NCBI RefSeq assembly: GCF_030272615.1
Contig: NC_081408.1
Coordinates: 304,207,450 to 304,271,449 of the forward strand
Length of the DNA: 64,000 nucleotides
From: Cryptomeria japonica
Lineage: Eukaryota > Streptophyta > Pinopsida > Cupressales > Cupressaceae
Direction of reading: 5' to 3'
In this document: one piece after another, positions 9,470 to 21,799 of the stretch
Layout: the number at the start of each line of letters is the position of its first letter
Position numbering within the stretch: position 1 is the stretch's first letter
Made by a program: the position numbers and the translations under genes
Notes under the pieces: generated by a model
Seen by the model: only the letters and a program-made list of their open reading frames with translations
Database searches by the model: none
What the model was told of the DNA's origin: nothing

Positions 9470-12361
9470 ATGGAGCCTAATTTGGGTGACTTCTTTAATG
9501 AGGATCATGCCAATTCTTCACATCCTAATCATGTGCCTATTCACCCCATTGATGAATCCCATGATGAAGAAGAAGCTTTAACTAGGTTTTATTTAGATCA
9601 ACTTTCCACATTGGACAATCAATTTGATAACTTTCAACAATGGATGTCCCAAGAATACCCTAATAGTGAAGCTCTCCCATTAATTGAAGGCCTTAAGTGC
9701 ATGATTCAAAGTGATAAGAATGGAATTGATATATTGTGTGGCATTGCACATATTGTTGATTCTAATGTCATGCCTATCAAGAGTTGTGCCAAAACCCTAG
9801 GTTATTCACAACCTCCAACACAAGTCAATTCGTCAATTCCTTTGACTACTCTTACGGCTAGTATTCCTACTTTTACCTCTAACATCATGACTACTTCAAC
9901 TCAAAATGTCATCCCTACAACCATTTCTCATGGGGGCAATCCCTCGTCTTCATTTAATCCTACATCTTTACCTATGTCTTCCATGAGTGTTCCTATTATT
10001 CCGCAACCTGCAATCAGTGTGACACAAGGGGGAAATTCCTTCAACAACTTTATTCCTCCTTTAAGTGTCCCTTTTTCTACACAATCATCACCTATGCCTA
10101 CTTATCATAATTCTCAGACCATGCCTTCTTTCCATAACATCACATCACCTTCTCAATCAACTATGTCTAACATCCATTCTTCTATCGAAATGACAATTAA
10201 CAATCTTGCCCAAACCATGTCTTCCTTATAACAACAAATTGCTTCTATGAGTCAATTCAAGTTTAGTGTGCCCACCTTTGATGTTGTGAGCCCACTTTCT
10301 CTTGATATTGTTAAATTTATGCCACCTAAACATGTTGAGATCCCTCAATTGGAACTCTATAATGGAAAAGGTGATCCTCTTACGAATGTCAAAATATTTC
10401 AAACCTTGTGTACTAATTTTGCTTATGATCAAAGATTGCTTGAAAAATTGTTTACAAGAACACTTAAGAGATAAGGATTTACAATGGTATTGCTCTTTGC
10501 CTTCTTATTCTATCACTTATTTTCAACAACTAGCAAATGCTTTCATCCAACAATTTCAAAACAACATTGGTCCTAAAATGACTTTGACTGATTTAATGCA
10601 ATTATAAACAAGGTGTTAAAGAAAAAGTGACTGATTTCATTGGAAGATATAATCATTTATGTGCTCAAATTTATTTTCATGTACATGATAATGATATTCA
10701 AAGAATTTTCATTTCTAATTTACAAAAAGATATCAAGGAAAAGCTTCTTTTGTTTGAGTTTACTTCCTTCTCACAGTTTGCGCAACACTCCACAATTATC
10801 AACTGGTTGTGAGTCAAATGGAGCAATCTACTCCTATGGCTCTGAGTGATAAGGGGGAGAGTGTTCAACAACCATTTGCGAAGTTCAAACCAACAAAAAG
10901 CTTCATCAATTTCAATGATACAATAAACAACCACAATGTGAATGCTACAACAGGTATGCCTTCTATTTCTATTTTTTTCCAAAGAGAAAGACAGTTTACT
11001 TCTTTGAATGGATCTTTACATAGTATTATGTTTTAGTTGTTGCACAGAAATGTTATCAAGCTTCCTCCTATAAAACAAATTGATCCTTCTAAACTTGCAT
11101 CCACTTATTTTGATAACAATTCATTTTGTCAATTTCATCGTCACCCTGGTCATGATACTGAGAAATGTTTATCATTGAAAAATAAGATTCAAGACTTGAT
11201 TGATAATAATACTAAATCTGTGGCAGTTGTGAATGATAAAGGGAATAAATCAGTAGCTCCTCCTAATCAAAATCTTAAGATTTTCACTGATCCCTTGCCT
11301 TCTCATACCACTAACGTTATTGAGATTGTGCCTAACTCTCTCTCTTCTGAAGAATTCAATTCTATGGCTCCAAACATGGTTAATATGGTAGAAACACAAG
11401 ATATGCCTAAGGATCCTTGTATTACATTTGACCCTAGCGAGACCATTAGAGCACCCGATGGCCCTTTATACATAGTTGCGAAGGTTAAGGATATCCCTTG
11501 CTGTGGTTCCCTTATTGATCCCTCTTGCATGGTTAATGTCATAACTGAAGAGTATCTTTTCACTTTACGATTGCATAAACCAATATATGATTCTTCTAAT
11601 GTGGTTATGAATTTATTTGATGGCTTCTCCTATCCTACCATTGGATCTATCACCCTTCCTATTGAATTTCATGCTAAATCCATGGATGTTGACTTTGTTA
11701 TCATACCATCTTCTAATCAATTCCGTGTGAAGTTGGGATATCCTTGGCTATCGTCCATGAAGGCTATTGCTTCTCCAATCCACAAGTGTCTGAAATTTTC
11801 TCACAATGGAGAAATAATAACCATGAACCATAGCTTATTTCATCCATCCAAAAGAAGCCTCGGTGTTCCTATTGATCTCTTTTGGCCTAAACAATTTCAA
11901 TCTCTTCCATCAAGGAGCGATCCTCTTTTTCAATCTTATCAAAAATGGAAGAATGATATGATTTTATCCTTAACTCAACCTAGATCCCCAGCACTTGACA
12001 TTCCTCTTATTCTTCAAGATGAGGTTCTTCCCCTCACGGATAGAACTAATCTCCCTCCTAAGGAAGATTGTCAACCTATACGTATGGATGTGGCTGTACC
12101 TTCTCTTAAGGAGACATACAATATTCCTCCTAAGGCTAGACCTGTACCTCCTCCTCATGATGGACCTGGTCTCCTTCCTACACCTAATATCCTTTCTATG
12201 GCGCAGCTCTACCTCCTTCCTCTTATCAAGAGAAGAGGCCTACTTCTCCTCTTGTTCAACCTAAAAGACCTCAACCTAAACCTTCCACTATCAAGGAGAG
12301 AAACATTCCTACTTTTTCAAGTGTTCCTCCTTCTTCTCAGTCTTCCACTAACACTCAATAG
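9470..12361 (+). pseudogene. gag: Gypsy-like gag-protease polyprotein, broken
   Basis: The start ATG at 9470 follows 'ggag'. The first 250 residues are acidic, then Ser/Thr/Pro/Asn-rich and probably disordered. A retrotransposon gag domain follows (IPQLELYNGKGDPL, then LQWYCSLP and ITYFQQLANAFIQQF, then VTDFIGRYNHLC). Next comes a zinc-knuckle-like FCQFHRHPGHDTEKC near 11127, and an aspartic-protease-like fold (GSLIDPSCMVNVI, then KLGYPWLSSMKAI). A proline-rich tail ends at a TAG near 12359. Lesions: TAA at 10229, frameshift near 10468, frameshift near 10603, frameshift near 10810, TAG at 11034, and a frameshift near 12200. The protease lacks the usual D-T/S-G triad and has D-P-S instead. Gag would form the particle and protease would mature it. 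No pol domain follows. Confidence 0.8.
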
Positions 12362-12456
12362 AATTGTTGTGTGAGAGAACACCGACGAAGACGTCATGTT
12401 TGAGCTCATGAAGCTATCCCTCAAAATACTCAATCTCCTCAAACTCTGAAGTTGAC

Positions 12457-12861
12457 ATGATTCCCTTTTCTGCTAAGCAAGATGTTCAACCTACATCTCC
12501 AAACCATAACTTGCACAAAACATGTGATGGTTTTACTTATATTCATGTTCTTTCTCCTCTTTCTCTAAACTTTGATGAAGAGATGGGTGAAAATGTTATT
12601 CATAGTGGCAACACAACTCCTAATGCTTTTGATAGTGAGTATGATTATGTTGATGTGGACAAGCATTTATCATATGAGTTTTCAAAAACCCTAATCCTAT
12701 CTCCTAGAATCGAACAAAGTGACTTACAACATGAGCATAGTGCTTGTTTGGATCTTGTGATAGCTCCATCTGTTGTGCTTGATGTCGCTCCTCTGGCATG
12801 TTGCTCACCTTCCCGAAATAGTGATCAGCAAGATCGGGAGGCGAATGTCATGCTAGATTAG
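12457..12861 (+). pseudogene. downstream frame of Gypsy-like element, function unknown
   Basis: This 134-codon frame follows the polyprotein after about 100 bp in which decayed coding sequence can still be read (REHRRRRHV, then HEAIPQNTQSPQ), so it is probably a continuation in another frame. The protein is acidic (EYDYVDVDKHLSYEF) with no motif that I recognise. It ends at a TAG at 12859. It may be the C-terminus of the element's only protein, or an accessory frame. Confidence 0.4.
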
Positions 12862-13593
12862 CAATATTAACACTGCAGATCTTTCTCTCTCTCCTTTCTT
12901 TCTCTTTTGTGACCATTCTTCTATATGTATCCTTGTTCTTCTATTGTTCCCTTCATGTCTACTTGGGGACGATGCAAAGCATTGAGATCTTTTCTTGGTC
13001 TCTTTCATGTTGACTCAAAAGACATTCTCTCTTCCATTTCTTCTAAGTTAGTGTCCTTCTTTGGGGAATGATGATTATTATATGCATATACATACATGAT
13101 ATACATGAGTTATCATACAGCATACTAACCCTGAGGAAAGTGACACTACCTTGTGTTTTGTGTTCATTATCCTTGGGTTTATTGCTGAATTGGGGGCTAA
13201 ATCCTTGTGATAGCGTGCTCCCTCCTTCTGTCTCTCTTGGGTGTATCCTACCTTAAAGTAATCACTACTGATAAGGTGCATGTGATCGCTTTAACCTTGG
13301 GGCATACACTTCGCTTATATTTTCCTTTTTGATACTTAGAATTACTTAGTGAACTTTGTGTCGCTTTGTAATCTTTAGTATCCTTCCTTTCATGACTCAT
13401 AGTAAGAGGAACTTTGCTACTTGCATCCATGGTTCTCCCCTTCTCGATCTTCCCTTTTACTTTTTTAATCGAATTCATAAGATCCTAAGTCCACTGGGGG
13501 CTTGGCACATCTTGCCTCCTTGATGTGGTAAAAGTCTTTCGATCTTGTTTCCTTGTACTTTACCGACATTATTGGCATACGCTTATACTCCTG
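12862..13593 (+). other. 3' untranslated part of Gypsy-like element
   Basis: I see no coding frame. The stretch lies between the last frame and the polypurine tract. Confidence 0.5.
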
Positions 13594-13610
13594 CTAAAGT
13601 GGGGAATAAA
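13594..13610 (+). promoter_or_regulatory. polypurine tract of Gypsy-like element
   Basis: TAAAGTGGGGAATAAA directly precedes the TGTAGTGTC start of the right LTR, the position expected for the plus-strand primer. Confidence 0.7.
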
Positions 13611-14851
13611 TGTAGTGTCATAAAATTGTGACCCTAGCAATTTTTTACTACATTAGGGTCCTCATGCATGCGAGATCGGATCCTCTAGCCTGATCGAAGA
13701 CCAGAGATTGCTCAGCCCTCAGAACAACTTCTTTATTGGCCTCTGCATCACCCCGTCCACACTCTGCCCTAGAGAAAGGGGTTGGAGAGGGGCGTGGCAC
13801 CACTTTCCCCCCTTTGATAGGGGTGTTGTTCCCTTGTCCTCCTAGGATAGGGGCGTGGTGTCCCTGTCCCTACCTTATTTTGGGACAGGACCCTTCCTAG
13901 GGTTGCATTGTTGGTTGTGCATTGGGTGGGAAACTCCCCCGATGTCGGCCCATGACGAAAATCAAATCCACTAACATGTATTTAAGGGGCATTCATCCTC
14001 TCATTTGCATAGGTTGGATACGTTGAAGTTGGATAGATTCAAGTTGCACAAGCAATCAAACATTCAAGAGCCTTCAAGCATTCTTTTCCAACATTGAGCA
14101 TTCTCAAGTCTCCCTTCAAGGCTTGTTGTTGCATTCAAGTCAAGGATTCAACTATTGAAGAGGAGATTGATTCCAACATTCAATTCCACACAAGCATTTC
14201 TATCAACATTGCTATCACAACCTCCCTTGAGATGATTTATAATTCAATCTTTCATTTACAGCTACTTGCAAGTACTTTCTTTCATTACTTGGTTAATTCC
14301 AAAAACGAGATTTGACCTAAAGGAAAACCCCCAATCCTAACACATTTTCATCTTTTTTATGTGTGTAGGTTGCAGGTGCACAGTTGTACTTTGAGATTTG
14401 GGCTCCATTTGCAGAGGTGAAAAAACCCTTTTCGTTTCGCGGATTTTTTGGAGGACCGTGGATGTTCCCACCATGGTCCGGGCAACTTTTCCTCAAATTT
14501 GCAAGGCGACTTTGTCTCAACATATTACTACCAGATGTAGGTGCATAGCTCCATCCCATATTTAGATCTCAAGTTATAATCAGTTCTTTGTCACTTTTTG
14601 CACTACATAATTCAATCAATTTCTTTACATTTCAAATAAGGAAGAGGGGATCAACTTATCATTCCCATTTCAATCAGAATTCAATCTTCTTCTTGTCAAG
14701 AGGTTGAATCTAGTGAATTCTCCTCTCCTCTTCCAAATGTAATTTGGTGAAAAGTGTTTGAAGGGTAATCAATAGTGATACTCTCATCTCTCTTTGAGAG
14801 AAAGGGCAATTTTCCTCTTGATCTCATCATTCACCATTTTCCCACATTACA
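13611..14851 (+). repeat. right (3') LTR of Gypsy-like element
   Basis: This LTR starts TGTAGTGTCAT and ends CCCACATTACA, pairing with 7052-8257. It keeps the 33-bp segment that the left copy lost. The open frames inside both LTRs (around 7534 and 14094) are shared LTR sequence and not genes. Confidence 0.85.
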
Positions 14852-15414
14852 ATTTCATCTTCAAACGCACCAAAACAACAATTCATCCATCTATGCAGGT
14901 TGTGCCACACCACTTACAACATTTGAACTTGATGTAGATCACCACTGAACCAAAAATCATTACCAGTTAAGAGAATTCTTTACCGGTCCTTAAAACCTTC
15001 TTAAACCCTAGCAAAAATACAACAAAAATCATAAACATGACTTTTGGTAACCAAAACATGATGCACTTCTAGTCAGATATAATTTACAATGATACAAACT
15101 CACATTCCAAACCACAACTCTTCAATCATCACCAATCGCCAGATGTAATCAAACATTTCCTCATTTACCAGTTAAGGTCCTAATTCCCAGTTTCCTATTT
15201 CTTTATCGGTAAGCTCTTTCCGGTAGACAAAAAAGACTAAGATGACAAAATACAACACAGTAAACATCAGTTGCCATCAATGACAATACAAATATTGATC
15301 AAATCCATCCAATCATGCAATCTCAATCTCCTCATCACAATGTTATCACAAACAGTCCTTTATCGGTTCAGTCATCATTCTTCATCTGCATCAGTTATGC
15401 CAATCATGCCAACA
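14852..15414 (-). repeat. Copia 5' LTR, outer part
   Basis: This continues the Copia LTR after the nested element. On the minus strand the LTR starts TGTTGGCATGATTGGCAT at 15414. With 6104-7051 it gives an LTR of about 1.5 kb with TG and CA ends. It is followed by atgac at 15415, which belongs to the minisatellite, so the Copia element probably inserted into or next to that array. Confidence 0.75.
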
Positions 15415-15630
15415 ATGACCCCTTAGAACACCATATGGCCCCTTAGGACACCATATGACCCTTTAGGCCCATATGATGTCCATATGGTGTCTTAAGGGGT
15501 CATATGTTGTTCTAAAACATGTGTTGCCCCTTACAACTCCATATGACACCTACTGACACTATGAGACCCCTTAGAACACCATATGACCCCTTACAACACC
15601 ATATGACCCCTCAGAACACCATATGACACA
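15415..15630. repeat. 20-bp minisatellite with inverted unit
   Basis: The unit is about ATGACCCCTTAGAACACCAT (20 bp). Copies start at 15415, 15435, 15455 (partial), 15561, 15583 and 15603. At 15484-15503 the unit is present in reverse complement (ATGGTGTCTTAAGGGGTCAT), so the array can form a hairpin. About 100 bp of diverged units lie between. Confidence 0.8.
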
Positions 15631-15790
15631 TAACGAAAATATTAATAATATATTTTAATCTTTAGAATTATATATTATAGTATTAATATGTAACATGTTT
15701 ATTATATATTAATATATTAATATATTGAGGTAATTTATACGTTTTAAAATTGAATCTTATGAAATTAGACAAATTAGGTCTAAAACAATT
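15631..15790. other. AT-rich TATTAATA tract
   Basis: This is a low-complexity run of tattaatat words next to the minisatellite. Confidence 0.6.
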
Positions 15791-16014
15791 TGGCCTACGA
15801 TTGGAGGATCGGTCTACAACTATGACACGCATCCAGGGCTTGGCACAGGAGTGCAGGGGTCGTAGACTCTAACGTGGGGGAGTGCAGGCGGCCTCCTCCA
15901 TGTAGGTAAGCTCTCTTGCCATATGGTTGATTTTGCTCTTAAGACTGCTTTTATTTTTGTCCTTCCCTGTCATCGCCCGCACTTATCTCTACATGCGGGG
16001 TTTTATGTGACATA

Positions 16015-17948
16015 ATGGAATGCTTGTCTGGAGGCGTCATGGCCTCGCAAGTCAAATTAGAGGACATAAACAGTGGGGGTGCCAAAGATGTTAAAAAAAC
16101 CTTCAAAGAAGTCGTTGCTCAACCGCTCGATGCCATTACGGATGGTGCTAGGTTTTTTACTGTAGAACATTCGGCGATAGATAATGGCGGCTCTCGTGGA
16201 AAAGGTAAGGACCCTAACTCTACCTTGGGTTCCATCTCTATCATTCCTAATGATCTAATGAGTAATGAAATAGCCCTCAAAAAGAATAGATTAAAAGACA
16301 TTGCTATGATCTTTGTTGTTGTTGATGTTGATAAGTGTCCGGCCCGGAAATTTCTTAATGACTGGTTTAGAAATGTATGGAATATCAAGTTAGGATTTCA
16401 TGTTTCATTTTGTAGGTTAATTCAAAAAGGATTATTCGTTGTTTTTATCAAATATCATAAGGCTCAATTGGAAATTATTAATAAACAATACTGGACTGTG
16501 GGTAAATGCACATTTTTGTGCCCTAGGGTGGTCTCCTGAAGTGGTCAATGAAGAAATATTGGCACTCTCGTGCCCTAGGTGGCTTCTGGTTAAGAATGAC
16601 CCCGCTACTATGGAGATTCATGCCCCAAATGATTGAACCTAGTGGAAAGTCTATCCGTTTGGATAATTCGACCTCCCTTATACCGCACTTGGATGCTAGG
16701 GTTCTAGTCTTGATCAACCCTGGTTTAGACATACCCAATTTTCTCAACATTGAATTAGGGGATGAAACTGTTTCTTGCCCCATTGAAATTCTTGGAGGAA
16801 TTAATGCATGCTTCCTCTGCAGAAAAGAGGGACATATTCGGGAGAATTGTCCCATTATTAATCGGCATAAAGGTGTGGAGAAGCCCCATAATGGTGCTAA
16901 TGAGCCTCCACCATTCCTTAGAAACCAAGTGTCGCTCATGGAAAAACTTGACTACCTTAGTAAAAATATTAAGAAAGCTATGAATGGAGCGAACAACATG
17001 CCTCCTAAGTTTGATAAAAATGCAAATATTGGGAATTCTAATGAAGCTCCCACTCACCACTTTGCAATATCTAAAGCCCTGGAGCAGATGGGTAAAGATC
17101 AGCAGGATGGTTTCCAAGTGGTTGGAAAAAACCCTAGAAAACGGAGGAGGGAAAATGCCCAACAATTGGCGCTGGAAAAAATTAGAGTGGCTAACCCCGA
17201 TAGCAGTAAACATAAAAAAGATAAAACCTTTGTGGTGAACAACCTGGCCTCGCCTATGGAAGATGACGCACATAAAATCCCCCCATAGAGGATATTCTCG
17301 GGCACAAATGCAAACTCCTCCCTTGTCAGATCCTTAGTTAAGAATTTCGAAGGGAGGGATGGTTTCAACAGTGAATTAGGTAAGGGAGGGAGCCCTAATG
17401 GGGCACTAGGTTTAAATGCTACTCATAAGAACTCTGCAGACATGTATGTTTCCTATGAGTTTTCCTTAACTTGTACCCCTGATAATGTTGTAGGAGCTCG
17501 CTCTCTTACAAAATCCATTTCTAAGATGGTCATCTCCCTTCCCCCTAAGAAGTTTGTTGAAATTGAGGACAACTGTGTTATTGAGGTCATTGTTTCTCAT
17601 CCTAATAGAGGTGATGCCAGTCCTAGTAAGTCATCTGCAATTGAAGATGAGACCATAGGTAATTGTGATAGTTTGAGGACATACGGACCCTGTTCTAAGA
17701 ATGGAGAGGCCCCCAGTCAACCTGATCCCAACAAGGATTCAGATTACAAGGATGATTCTCAATATGATGATAACACTAGTGATGATGGGGAGGAGATGGT
17801 TGATAGTGAGAACACTGAGTTTAAACCCAGAAGAAGAAGAGGTAGACCTTTGGGGTCCAAGAATAAGGGATCATCCAATAGAAGGAAAGAAGAAGAGAGG
17901 AAAGATCTCCCTAGGTGCTTCAGCAGTTTTAAGACTGCTAAAGAGTAA
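16015..17948 (+). pseudogene. LINE ORF1, nucleic-acid-binding protein (broken)
   Basis: ORF1 begins at the ATG at 16015. The N-terminal 170 residues resemble the DUF4283-type domain of plant LINE ORF1 (LKDIAMIFVVVDVDKCPA, then FLNDWFRNVWNIKLG). Frameshifts near 16525 and 16630 break it. After the second, the frame continues to a CCHC knuckle (CFLCRKEGHIRENCP, about 16813-16857) that would bind element RNA. A TAG at 17286-17288 interrupts. The frame then resumes through an acidic region (SDDGEEMVD) to a basic tail, RRRRGRPLGSKNK, an AT-hook-like motif near 17830-17870, and ends at TAA 17946-17948. ORF1 proteins coat the LINE RNA. The AT-hook-like tail is an unusual addition. Confidence 0.8.
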
Positions 17949-17965
17949 CAATCTCTCATTTAGTT

Positions 17966-20900
17966 ATGATGAAGTGCATTTCATGGAATATTAGAGGTCT
18001 GGAGTCACCAGACAGGAAACGGATAGTTAGGAAATTTGTTAACCAACATAAAGATGCGGATGTCGTCATGTTGCAAGAATTAAAAGCAGTTAAGTTTACT
18101 TTGGAGGTTAATCTAGAATTCATATGGAAAGACTCTATTAAGATTTGTTCAAACCATGATAAAGGGAGAGGGGGAGTTGGGTTACTCATTAACCCCAAGT
18201 GGAAAGAGCACATTGTTAACCAAGGTTGCTTGCCATGTAACAGAGAAGTCTGGGCCTCACTTAACATTAACAATGTTGTCATAGGAGTGTGCTCAATCTA
18301 TGTTGCCAATGATTATAGGGAAAGGACCGAATTATGGGATTGGATTGCCTCCCTCCCTAACATTTCGTGGGTTATTGGGGGAGACTTCAACATGATTGAA
18401 AGTCATGAGGATAAATGTGGTGGTGTAGCTATGGAATGGAAAGGAGCCAAGAAACTACATTGGGAAAGGATGAAGAATTGTAGGAAGCTCTTTGACCCCC
18501 TACTTGGTAATAAGAAAGTTGTGAAAGGAATATGGTTTACTTGGTGTAATTACCAAAGAGGAAAACATAGAATTTATTGTAGATTGGATAGGTTTTATTT
18601 AGACAGAGAACAATTCTCCTTTACACCAGATGATCAAGGTAATGTTGTAACAGTATGTCTGGTTTCACTCTCTGATCATCACCCTGTGGTCTCTCTAATT
18701 AGGTTCAGAGACTCTCCAGCCAAGCAAGGGAAAGAAGGAAATAAATTCATCCTCAACACCCATCTTCTTAAGGATCCGGATGTGTTGGTCGCCATTAAAA
18801 TTATTAGACTGCTCAACAAAGGAAACAAGGATCTAAAGTCCCATATCAACAGATGGAACCAAAACATTAAGAGTTGGCAGAACCTTCTTCAGACCATTGG
18901 GTAGAAAAAAGCTAAAGACTATAGATCGCAGGAGAAAACACTTGCTGATGAACTGTACTAGTGTGAAGTAGATGTCCAAAACAACCCGAGCAAAGTTGAA
19001 CTATCCAGCAGAGTTGCTCAAGCTAGAGATGCTTTGAGAAAGTACTGATAGATTAAGATTAGAGGTGCAATGATCAGGGCCCAAAGCTAGTGGATGCAAT
19101 TTAGTGACAAAGGGTCTAAATTCTTCTTCAATATGCTTAAACAGAAACAGACCAGAGAAAAGATTGATAGGATTTGGGTTGACAACAAAGAGGTAATGGA
19201 AGCAGAAGATATTAAAGAGGCTTTTTGCCTTTTCTACAAAGGACTCTTCTCCTCGGAAGATTCCCCCAAGTCTCAAGAAGCCAAAGAGAAATTCAGAGCA
19301 ATTATTCCTAGTATGATTACAAAAGAGGACTCACAATCTTTGAAAAAAACTATTTATGTGGGTGAAGTGAATAATGTCATTAGAAACCTTAGCAATGACA
19401 AGGCACCAGGCTCGGATGGACTGCCTGTTGAGTTTTATAAAGATAATGAGGAAAGGATTTACCAAGACCTCCATGAGCTATATACTGAGGCTTTTGAGAA
19501 TGGTTTCCTAGGAGAACTTATCAATAAAGGGATTATTAAGCTACTACCCAAAGAGGGGGACAAGTCACTCATAAAAAACTGGAGACCCATTGCACTCCTC
19601 AATGTGTCATATAAAATTTTGGCCAAAGTTCTTGCTCTTAGGCTTGAGAATGTGCTGCCCAAATTCATATGTCCCACTCCAACAGGGTTCATTAAGGGAA
19701 GATTCATCCTAGAGAATATAATTACTAGTTGGGAGGCGATGGACTAGGCTAATGCTTCCAGGCAGAATGTGGTCATGTTTCTTTTAGACTTTGAGAAAGC
19801 TTATGGTAGGGTTGAAAGGGACTTTATTTTGATGATGCTAGAAGCCTTTGGATTTCCCGTGGAATACTGTAAATGGGTGAAGATTCTCCTTAAAGACACT
19901 TCAGCACAGGTGGAGATTAATGGCTCTCTCACTCAAGTCATTAAACTCGGTAGGTCTATTAGAAAGGGATGCCCTCTTGCCCCTGTGCTATTCATTATTG
20001 CTTTTGATGCTCTATACTACATATTAAGAGACTACACCATATCCCCTAAAATAGGAGGTGTTGTGCTTCTTGACGGGTCAGAACTGATTGATACTCAATT
20101 TGTAGACGACACTGCACTTTTTGTTGAACTTACCAAGCAAAACATGGAAGCCTTGGAATGCAAAATCAAGTTCTTAGGTGAGATCTCAGGGGAAAAAATC
20201 TCTCATGCTAAATCTACCTTGATTGGGTGGAGAGAGGAACCTCTAGAATGGTTACATCAGTTTGGAATCTAGTGGGGGGGCCTAATAAGATTGTCAGATA
20301 CTTGGGGATACCCTTCTCCATCTCCCCCTCCCTTAAGGAAATGTGGATATGGGTTAGAGGTAAAATTAACAAGAAGCTCAATAAGTGGAATAATAGATAT
20401 TTATCGCTTGCTGGTAGAGTGCAAGTTTGTCAAAAGATTCTATCATCATACAGCATTTACTACTCCTCTGTTTGGATGTTCTCCAACTATCAAATCCTGG
20501 AAATACAGAAAGCTATAAGGAAGTTCTTATGGTCTGATGGGAAAGGAAACAAGAAGATACACTCTATTAAGTGGGGGTGGTGTCACATCGAGAAGAGTCT
20601 GGGAGGGCTCAGACTCAAAGACTTGAGAATCCAAGGGGTTGCTCTTGTTGCAAAATGGATCTTCCAGGCATTTGAAGGCAGTGAACCATGGAAAGTCTTG
20701 GTCAGAAACAACATCATGAGAGATGTGCCTAAGAAGGCTAAATCCTAGAAATCTTTACCCTTTTGTGACCTAGTGGCTGGAGGATTTTCAGTCTCAGTGC
20801 AAGGTTCATGTGTCTTTAAGTCTATCTAGAAAGCTTGGGAAAGTATTAGACCTTACATCACCAATAGTAGGGCTAGAAACAATGACCACATTCATGGGGA

Positions 20901-21799
20901 GAGGTCTATCTAGTGGAACCTTTTCCACTCCTCTAAACCTCTCGCGCTTACTCAAGGTTGCTCTGTCAGAGCCTGGGCCATTAAAGGCATTTGTTGCTTT
21001 AAAAAAATTATTGAGAATGATAGGCTTATTAAATGGGATACCCTTAGGGTTAGATATAATCTGCAGGTCTCACAAAAGAGAACTTACAATATGGTGAAGT
21101 ATGCGTGTGTTGATCTGCAATTGCCTAAAAGTTGTAAGATGAGTAATGAAAGGTGCACTGATCTTATTTGGAATAATAATATTTCTATTTCCAATGTCAA
21201 AGCTATTAATGTCTATAATACTCTCTCATATGATGAATCTTTTATAAAGTATGCTAACACTTTGTGGTATCCAGATCTCTCTGTAAAACAGTGGCAAAAG
21301 ATATTCACACGACTCTGGAGCAGTCCTACCACTCCTAAGAAAAAATGTTTTAGATGGTCGATTATTATTAAGAGGCTACCTTTCAAAAAAGATCATAATA
21401 ATAGTGATATATGTAATGTGTGTAGAGTGCCTGAGTTTATCAGACATCTTTTTTTAGTGCAATATTGCTAGATAAATCTGGTTGTTGTTTGGTATTTATA
21501 TTCCTAATCAGATTCTTATCTTAGATGTTCTCATTGGGTACATTAAGGGGTTGAAAAGGGATACTAACCTATTTTGGCACATTCTATCTACTGAGATTTT
21601 ATGGCATATCTAGAAAATTAGAAATGAAGATAAGTTCCAAGGTAAAGCTAGGGCCCTTACTAAGTCATTTCGTGAACTCACTCTCCATCACATCTGTTTG
21701 CAAGTATTTGTTACAATGCAGATAGAGAAGAACAAATTCCTTAGGTTCCTTAAAGAACGACAAGCCAAGATGTTCATACATGAGCTAGAGAATGGGTAG
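17966..21799 (+). pseudogene. LINE ORF2, endonuclease-reverse transcriptase (broken)
   Basis: The ORF2 ATG is at 17966. The endonuclease domain covers 17966-18720 (MKCISWNIRGL, MLQELK, VIGGDFNMI, LSDHHPVV), with the catalytic N, E, D and SDH residues visible. Reverse transcriptase covers about 19100-20270 (APGSDGLPVEFYK, NWRPIALLN, FLLDFEKAYGRV, GCPLAPVLFIIAFD) with FVDDT in place of the more usual YADD or FADD. A thumb-like region follows (YLGIPFSIS), then a zf-RVT-type end (ICNVC, HLF) and a last frame reaching TAG 21797. Premature stops: TAG at 18902, 18959, 19049, 19088, 19745, 20270, 20746, 20827, 20911, about 21455 and 21611; TGA at 19046; TAA near 21463. Frameshifts: in the G run near 20275 and in the T run near 21448. 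Confidence 0.9.

Larger units (their letters stand above)
7052..14851 (+). mobile_element. Gypsy-like LTR element, gag-protease only, nested
   Basis: This is a complete two-LTR element on the plus strand: LTR 7052-8257, a candidate PBS, a degenerate gag-protease frame, a second small frame, a polypurine tract, and LTR 13611-14851. It is inserted in the 5' LTR of the minus-strand Copia element. The flanking pentamers are aattc (7047-7051) and atttc (14852-14856), a likely target-site duplication with one mismatch. I find no reverse transcriptase, RNase H or integrase motif in the 5.35-kb interior, so it would depend on another element for pol functions. The LTRs differ at roughly a tenth of positions by eye, so the insertion is old. 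Confidence 0.85.

Noticed and set aside
15800-21799. UAG codon reassignment as explanation of TAG-rich LINE
   Set aside because: Other relics in the window have TAA and TGA stops, ORF2 itself appears to end at TAG, and frameshifts show that the element is simply decayed.
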